Source: Desulfobacterales bacterium CG23_combo_of_CG06-09_8_20_14_all_52_9 (GTDB lineage Bacteria > Desulfobacterota > Desulfobacteria > Desulfobacterales > UBA2156). From it: 10,331 nt of DNA. The position numbers and the translations under genes were made by a program. Below the pieces are notes generated by a model. It searched no databases, was not told the DNA's origin, and worked only from the letters and a program-made list of their open reading frames with translations. This document shows positions 6,382 to 10,331 of this stretch, in pieces. Location: positions 1-10,331 of the forward strand of contig PCSF01000178.1 of assembly GCA_002771315.1 (NCBI GenBank). Reading direction: 5' to 3'. How positions within the stretch are numbered: position 1 is the stretch's first letter; every line of letters begins with the position of its first letter.

Positions 6382-9282
6382 TTATTTTTCCAGGAGTTCG
6401 GTCCAGATTCGGCGGACCCCTTTACGGAGCGTGACGAATCGGTCCGATGGAACCCGATCGGGTTTTTCCCGAAGGTTGAGGCGGTGGAGGGTGGCGCGGT
6501 AGGTCAGAAATGCCCTTCTTAAGAAGTAAGCGGTTAGTTCATCGATGACCCCGCTCTCCATGAGAGACTGAAGGAGACGCACGTTATCGGTCCACTCAAC
6601 GATCTGCGGATATCGGTTCGCATAAAGCAACACCAAATACTGAACGAGAAATTCCACGTCCACCATTCCGCCCCGACCTTCCTTGAGGTCGAACATCCCG
6701 GGCTCCGGCTTGACATGTTCCTTGCGCATGCGTTCCCGCATCTCCCTGATGGCTTTTTTCAGGAGGTCTCTCTCACGGGGCAAGACAAGAATCTCTTTCC
6801 GAATCTCTTCGAAGCACTGCACCAGGACCGGATCCCCGCCGATGGCTCTGGCGCGAACCAGGGCCTGATGTTCCCAGGTCCATGCCTGTTTCAACTGGTA
6901 TTCCCGGAACCCCTCGATGTGGCTGACTAAAATCCCCGAAGACCCGCTGGGACGAAGGCGCATGTCTATCTCATAAAGTGTTCCGGCCCGGGTGTTCGCG
7001 GTTAGGATGTGGATGACCCTCTGCCCCAAACGGGCAAAAAACTGGACGTTCTCCACGGGGCGGTTTCCTCCGGTTTGTCCTTCGTCCCCGGCATGGATAA
7101 AAACAAGGTCCAGATCCGATCGATACCCCAGCTCGATGCCGCCGAGCTTTCCGTAGGCGATCATTACAAATCCCCGATCGCATTTCTTCCCATCCAGGCG
7201 GCACCGAGGTTTTCCGTGTTTTTCCACCAGATGGCGCCATGCCCATTCCAGCACTTCACCCAAAATGACCTCGGCGATGTAAGTCAGATGATCGCTGACC
7301 TTCATCAAAGGAAGCACGCCGGTAATATCGGATGCCGCTACGCGCAGCATATTGACCTGCTTGAAGATACATAGGTTTTCGATCAAGTACTCAAGGTCTT
7401 CAGGGCCCAATGCCGCAATCCGATCTTTCAATTCTTTTTTAAGAGCCGCCTTCTGCGGCGGCTTGTAGAGGACACGGGTGTCCAGGAGCTCGTCCAGCAG
7501 TACCGGATGCTGCCGCAGGAAGGCGGCAATCCATGGGCTGGCATTGATCAGATTCATGAGATGAGTCAGCGCCGCAGGATTTTCCAGAAGCAGGGCGAGA
7601 TAACTGGTTCGGCGCTCTATGGTGCGGATGAGGTCACAAACCCGGCTCAGGGTCGTCAGGGGTGTATCTTGGCCGGTGATTGCATCGAGAATCATGGGCA
7701 TTAGGCGGTCCAGCCGCCTGCGCCCTTCATGACTGAGGGCCCTCGTGGCCGGATCGGCCTTGAGATGATCCAGAATCTTGAGGGCCTGATCCGAATCCGT
7801 GAATCCGCTTGCACTCAACACTTTTCCGGCCTGTTCAGGGCTCATCAGTCCCTGCCACACACCCGCGAGGTCGGATAAATGCTCATCGGACAGGGAGGGG
7901 GCCATCCGGGTGTCATCGGCCCGGAAAAGACCTTGAAAATGTCTGTGTACGGATCCCCTTTTTTCGTCCAGCCGCCCGGCAAAGGCATTCCAGTCCGGAA
8001 AACCCATGGAAACAGCCAATCGCAGTCGGTGGAGGAATTCTTGGGGCAACTTATGGGTCTGCTGATCGGAAAACTCCTGCAGTCGGTTCTCCGTTGTGCG
8101 AAGAAAAACATATGCATCGCAAAGGGTTTCGTAGGTTTTGGGCGAAATGACCCCCTGTTCTGAAAGAATGTGCAACACATCCATAATTCGGCGGGTTTGC
8201 AGGGCGGGGATGACACCGCCGCGGATGAGCTGAAAGACTTGTCCGAAAAATTCGATCTCCCGGATCCCCCCAGGACCCAACTTTACATCATCGCCGAGTC
8301 CTTTTCTTCTGACCTCCAGGGAAATCTTGCGCTTCATATCCCTGAGTGATTCGAATGTGCCGTAGTCCAGATACCGCCTGAAGACGAAAGGAGTTAGCCG
8401 ATGAAGAAGGGCCTTTCCCGCTGCAATATCCCCGGCCGCGGCCCGGGCCTTGATCCAGGCGTATCGCTCCCATTCGCGACCGTGGTTCTGGTAGTAATAT
8501 TCCATGTTATCGAAACTCATCACGATGGGGCCGTTCTCCCCGTCGGGTCTGAGACGAATGTCCACACGGAAGATGATCCCGTCCGGGGAAGGATTCCCGA
8601 AAAGCCGGATCAATCGGCGGCACAAGCGGCCGAAAAACTCGTCGTTGCTCATGCCTTTCCCTCCCCCTTGGGTATTGCCCGCTTCCGGGAAAGCGAAAAT
8701 GAGATCCACATCCGAGGAAAAATTGAGTTCCTCCCCGCCGAGCTTCCCCATGGCGATGACGACCAGGGACTGGGACTCCCCCTTGCTGTTGACCGGGGTC
8801 CCGCATTTTGCACACTGCCTCTGGTAGAGAAAAAGGAGGGTCTGATCGATGAGGGCATCTGCCAGGTGTGTCAGATCCGCCATGGTCGCAAAAAGGTCGG
8901 AAAGGCCTAAAAGATCCCTCCATGCAATCCGAACCATTTCCCGTAACCGAAACCTTCTAAGGGATCGGGCCAGAACCGATTCGTCGGAAACCCCATCAAA
9001 GATATGCTTCACCTGCAAAGCATATTCCGTTTCCGCATACGCCCTATCCAAATCGTCGGATTGAAACAAATCCATAAGGATTTCCGGATTCCGAAAAGCG
9101 CATCGCGTCACGAAATCGCTCATGGTGAACACACGGGCGGCATCCTCCAGAACCCGGGAAGGAGGGGACATTTGAATTCCGGTATTCCGGGCTGCGGTCA
9201 GAAATGCCTTCAGCTTCTCCTCCCCGTCCGACCGGAGAGGCTCGGGGAGGCTTATTAAGTTTTTCAGGGTTCCCTTTTCCAT
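6382..9282 (-). CDS. glnE: Bifunctional glutamine synthetase adenylyltransferase/adenylyl-removase (GlnE)
   Basis: Adds AMP to, or phosphorolytically removes it from, the regulatory tyrosine of glutamine synthetase, as directed by PII and glutamine. At 966 residues it is full length (E. coli 946). The two duplicated catalytic halves are clear. The N-terminal adenylyl-removing half has GKLGGEELNFSSDVD at 179-193, RVDIRLRPDGENG at 239-251 and KLGPGGIREIEFF at 334-346. The C-terminal adenylylating half has GKLGGIELGYRSDLD at 711-725, EIDMRLRPSGSSG at 771-783 and KEGRGGMVDVEFLVQ at 867-881. All catalytic acidic residues (Asp191, Asp193; Asp723, Asp725) are present, so both activities should be intact. 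ATG start with a modest GGGGA upstream. It lies 199 bp before glnD, which has its own promoter, so glnE may be transcribed separately. Its own promoter was not identified. Confidence 0.96.
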   Translation of the reverse strand: MEKGTLKNLISLPEPLRSDGEEKLKAFLTAARNTGIQMSPPSRVLEDAARVFTMSDFVTRCAFRNPEILMDLFQSDDLDRAYAETEYALQVKHIFDGVSDESVLARSLRRFRLREMVRIAWRDLLGLSDLFATMADLTHLADALIDQTLLFLYQRQCAKCGTPVNSKGESQSLVVIAMGKLGGEELNFSSDVDLIFAFPEAGNTQGGGKGMSNDEFFGRLCRRLIRLFGNPSPDGIIFRVDIRLRPDGENGPIVMSFDNMEYYYQNHGREWERYAWIKARAAAGDIAAGKALLHRLTPFVFRRYLDYGTFESLRDMKRKISLEVRRKGLGDDVKLGPGGIREIEFFGQVFQLIRGGVIPALQTRRIMDVLHILSEQGVISPKTYETLCDAYVFLRTTENRLQEFSDQQTHKLPQEFLHRLRLAVSMGFPDWNAFAGRLDEKRGSVHRHFQGLFRADDTRMAPSLSDEHLSDLAGVWQGLMSPEQAGKVLSASGFTDSDQALKILDHLKADPATRALSHEGRRRLDRLMPMILDAITGQDTPLTTLSRVCDLIRTIERRTSYLALLLENPAALTHLMNLINASPWIAAFLRQHPVLLDELLDTRVLYKPPQKAALKKELKDRIAALGPEDLEYLIENLCIFKQVNMLRVAASDITGVLPLMKVSDHLTYIAEVILGEVLEWAWRHLVEKHGKPRCRLDGKKCDRGFVMIAYGKLGGIELGYRSDLDLVFIHAGDEGQTGGNRPVENVQFFARLGQRVIHILTANTRAGTLYEIDMRLRPSGSSGILVSHIEGFREYQLKQAWTWEHQALVRARAIGGDPVLVQCFEEIRKEILVLPRERDLLKKAIREMRERMRKEHVKPEPGMFDLKEGRGGMVDVEFLVQYLVLLYANRYPQIVEWTDNVRLLQSLMESGVIDELTAYFLRRAFLTYRATLHRLNLREKPDRVPSDRFVTLRKGVRRIWTELLEK

Positions 9283-9362
9283 AAGATTTGCGTTCCCCGA
9301 AAGGTCAGCGACAGACGGAACGTGTAGGACCTAAATTAAAATATTTTCGTGGAAAAATTGTG

Positions 9363-9391
9363 TTGACAGCTTAGACAATAACGGTTAAAAG
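9363..9391 (+). promoter_or_regulatory. Sigma-70-type promoter of mvhD-metV
   Basis: A perfect -35 hexamer TTGACA (9363-9368) is followed after 17 bp by TAAAAG (9386-9391), four of six matches to TATAAT. Transcription would start near 9398 and give an mvhD leader of about 145 nt. The -35 and spacing are good and the -10 is mediocre; activity is inferred. Confidence 0.6.
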
Positions 9392-9403
9392 GGCAAGAAA
9401 TAC

Positions 9404-9447
9404 GACGTACAATGCCGTGCGTCACTTTGTGGCCAAAGATGGCCATA
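9404..9447 (+). ncRNA. Structured 5' leader: two hairpins ahead of a terminator
   Basis: Two consecutive stems can form in the RNA. 9404-9410 pairs with 9417-9423 (7 bp, one G-U, 6-nt loop), and 9428-9434 pairs with 9441-9447 (7 bp, one G-U, 6-nt loop). An alternative CTTTG-CAAAG stem (9425-9438) would exclude the second. With the terminator just downstream this looks like an attenuator or riboswitch-type leader, or a short RNA of roughly 100 nt. I do not recognise a known riboswitch class. Pairing is seen; function is inference. Confidence 0.4.
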
Positions 9448-9456
9448 CAGACAGGG

Positions 9457-9494
9457 ACGTCTACCACTCCAAGGGGGATGTAGGCGTTTTTTTT
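9457..9494 (+). terminator. Intrinsic terminator inside the mvhD leader
   Basis: A stem formed by 9457-9470 and 9476-9487, with small bulges at C9465 and C9467, has a short loop and is followed by eight T (9487-9494), then GC and seven more T. This is a canonical Rho-independent terminator on the plus strand. It lies about 48 bp before the mvhD ATG and downstream of the predicted promoter, so it would stop most transcripts unless refolded. A short competing pairing, AGAC 9449-9452 with GTCT 9459-9462, overlaps the terminator's 5' arm. Confidence 0.7.
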
Positions 9495-9542
9495 GCTTTT
9501 TTTAACAAATAAGCATCGGGCCTTTTTAGGGGGAGAGAAAAA

Positions 9543-10028
9543 ATGAAAAAATCCCATAAACTGTCGATCTTTTTTTGTACCCGCACGTTTGAAAGTGAAG
9601 CGGTCTTTTTGCCCAAGGCTCCGAATTCTTTGGAGGTGCGGGGAGTCTCCATGGCGTGTTCCAGCATGGTCAAAGACATTTTTCTGCTCAAGGCCTTCGA
9701 GGCCGGCGCCGATGCCGTGACCGTGTGGGTCTGTCCGGAAGGTAAATGCCGGCATGTCGAAGGAAATCTTCGTGCCCGAAAACGGGTGGAACGGGTCAAG
9801 GCACTTCTGGAGGCCATCGGTTTTAACGGCCGGCGCTTGACCTTTTTCAACCTGATCCCTGGAGATCTTGCATCGGCTTCGGATATCCTCGAAGGAATCG
9901 TTGCCACATTCAACATCATCGACGGTGGTCCTTCGAAGGTATCGGGGTGCTGTTTTCCCGGAAATGCCGCCTTGAAGATTCAAAGCCCGTTTGGATCCAA
10001 CCACTCGATTCAAACCGATTTCAGATAA
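9543..10028 (+). CDS. mvhD: Hydrogenase/Hdr iron-sulfur subunit, MvhD family
   Basis: Small cytoplasmic electron-transfer protein of the MvhD/FlpD family. In known complexes it carries a [2Fe-2S] cluster and passes electrons between a dehydrogenase, hydrogenase or MetF module and the flavin subunit HdrA. Of 161 residues, the family core spans about 7-125: an N-terminal FFC strand, VRGVSMACSSM (Cys39), the characteristic KAFEAGADAVTVWVCPEGKCRHVEGN (Cys64, Cys69) and the KRVERVKALLEAIG helix. Only Cys12 is present where classical members have a CxxC pair, so cluster ligation may differ. Cys136-Cys137 in the tail are extra candidates. The last 35 residues extend past the core. ATG start with AGGGGGAG upstream; metV follows after 14 bp, so the two are co-transcribed. 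Family assignment is good; the exact partner is inferred from metV. Confidence 0.85.
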   Translation: MKKSHKLSIFFCTRTFESEAVFLPKAPNSLEVRGVSMACSSMVKDIFLLKAFEAGADAVTVWVCPEGKCRHVEGNLRARKRVERVKALLEAIGFNGRRLTFFNLIPGDLASASDILEGIVATFNIIDGGPSKVSGCCFPGNAALKIQSPFGSNHSIQTDFR

Positions 10029-10042
10029 AGGAGAATCGATTC

Positions 10043-10331
10043 ATGATTGTCGGCGAACAGAAACCCATAATGGAAATCCTTCAAATGGTTTCGCCCCATA
10101 AGAAGCTCCTCATTTTAGGGTGCGGTACCTGCGTTAAAACCTGCTTTGCCGGTGGCGAAGATGAAGTAACGACGCTGGCTTCGGTTCTGAGACTGGCTTT
10201 GAAGACAAAAGACATTTTCGTTCAAATTGAAGAATTGACGGTGGAGCGTCAGTGCGAAGATGCTTTTATTGCGGAAGCCGCCGATGCCGTATCTCGTAAT
10301 GAAGCGGTCCTTTCCCTGGCCTGCGGTGCCG
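10043..10331 (+). CDS. metV: MetV-like methylene-THF reductase partner subunit (5' part)
   Basis: The first 96 residues of a protein that runs off the window. MIVGEQKPIMEIL, LGCGTCVKTCFAGGE (27-38: Cys27, Cys30, Cys34), ERQCE (Cys71) and VLSLACGA (Cys94) match the methylene-tetrahydrofolate reductase C-terminal (MetV) domain known from Moorella and many Desulfobacterota. In those, MetV pairs with MetF in the methyl branch of the Wood-Ljungdahl pathway and binds metal or Fe-S through these cysteines. ATG with AAAGGAG nine bases upstream. The mvhD-metV order suggests a MetF/HdrA-linked electron-transfer complex, with metF and/or hdrA expected beyond the window. Confident as to family; the complete length is unseen. 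Confidence 0.9.
   Translation, partial: MIVGEQKPIMEILQMVSPHKKLLILGCGTCVKTCFAGGEDEVTTLASVLRLALKTKDIFVQIEELTVERQCEDAFIAEAADAVSRNEAVLSLACGA

Noticed and set aside
9428..9500. Known riboswitch (THF, SAM, ZTP, fluoride, c-di-GMP, purine) in the mvhD leader
   Set aside because: None of the signature conserved loops of these classes as I know them could be recognised; only generic hairpins and a terminator are supported.
9336..10013. Long minus-strand open frame opposite mvhD
   Set aside because: It has no recognisable family features, runs opposite the well-supported mvhD gene and crosses the promoter/terminator region. It is a shadow frame.

Overview
The window looks like chromosomal DNA of an anaerobic bacterium of the Desulfobacterota (the former Deltaproteobacteria, for example a sulfate reducer or syntroph). 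This is inferred from two things. One is a proteobacterial GlnD/GlnE/PII nitrogen cascade with type I glutamine synthetase. The other is a divergent mvhD-metV pair, which is typical of anaerobes that run the Wood-Ljungdahl methyl branch. The exact species cannot be read from the sequence.

Region by region: 1-244 is non-coding. It holds a possible dispersed-repeat fragment and a very strong GC hairpin just beyond the end of glnA. From 245 to 9282 five genes are all read on the minus strand. In transcription order they are glnE (adenylyltransferase), a 199-bp AT-rich gap with a consensus-perfect sigma-54 promoter, glnD (uridylyltransferase), amtB (ammonium channel), a PII gene (glnB) and glnA (glutamine synthetase). 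The 260-bp divergent gap 9283-9542 carries a likely sigma-70 promoter, three hairpins and an intrinsic terminator ahead of a plus-strand operon. That operon consists of mvhD (hydrogenase/heterodisulfide-reductase-type iron-sulfur subunit) and metV (partner of methylene-tetrahydrofolate reductase), the latter cut by the window end.

How the genes work together: GlnD senses glutamine and modifies PII at Tyr51. PII then directs GlnE to add or remove AMP on GlnA Tyr399, and it also gates AmtB. Every protein of this post-translational cascade, its target enzyme and the ammonium entry channel are encoded side by side. The sigma-54 promoter ahead of glnD would place glnD-amtB-glnB-glnA under nitrogen control. 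The plus-strand operon belongs to C1/energy metabolism and is probably an unrelated neighbour.

The parts most worth a second look are regulatory: the sigma-54 promoter with an upstream 20-bp palindrome, and the structured, terminator-bearing leader of mvhD-metV. No wholly new system is evident; the coding genes are recognisable families.
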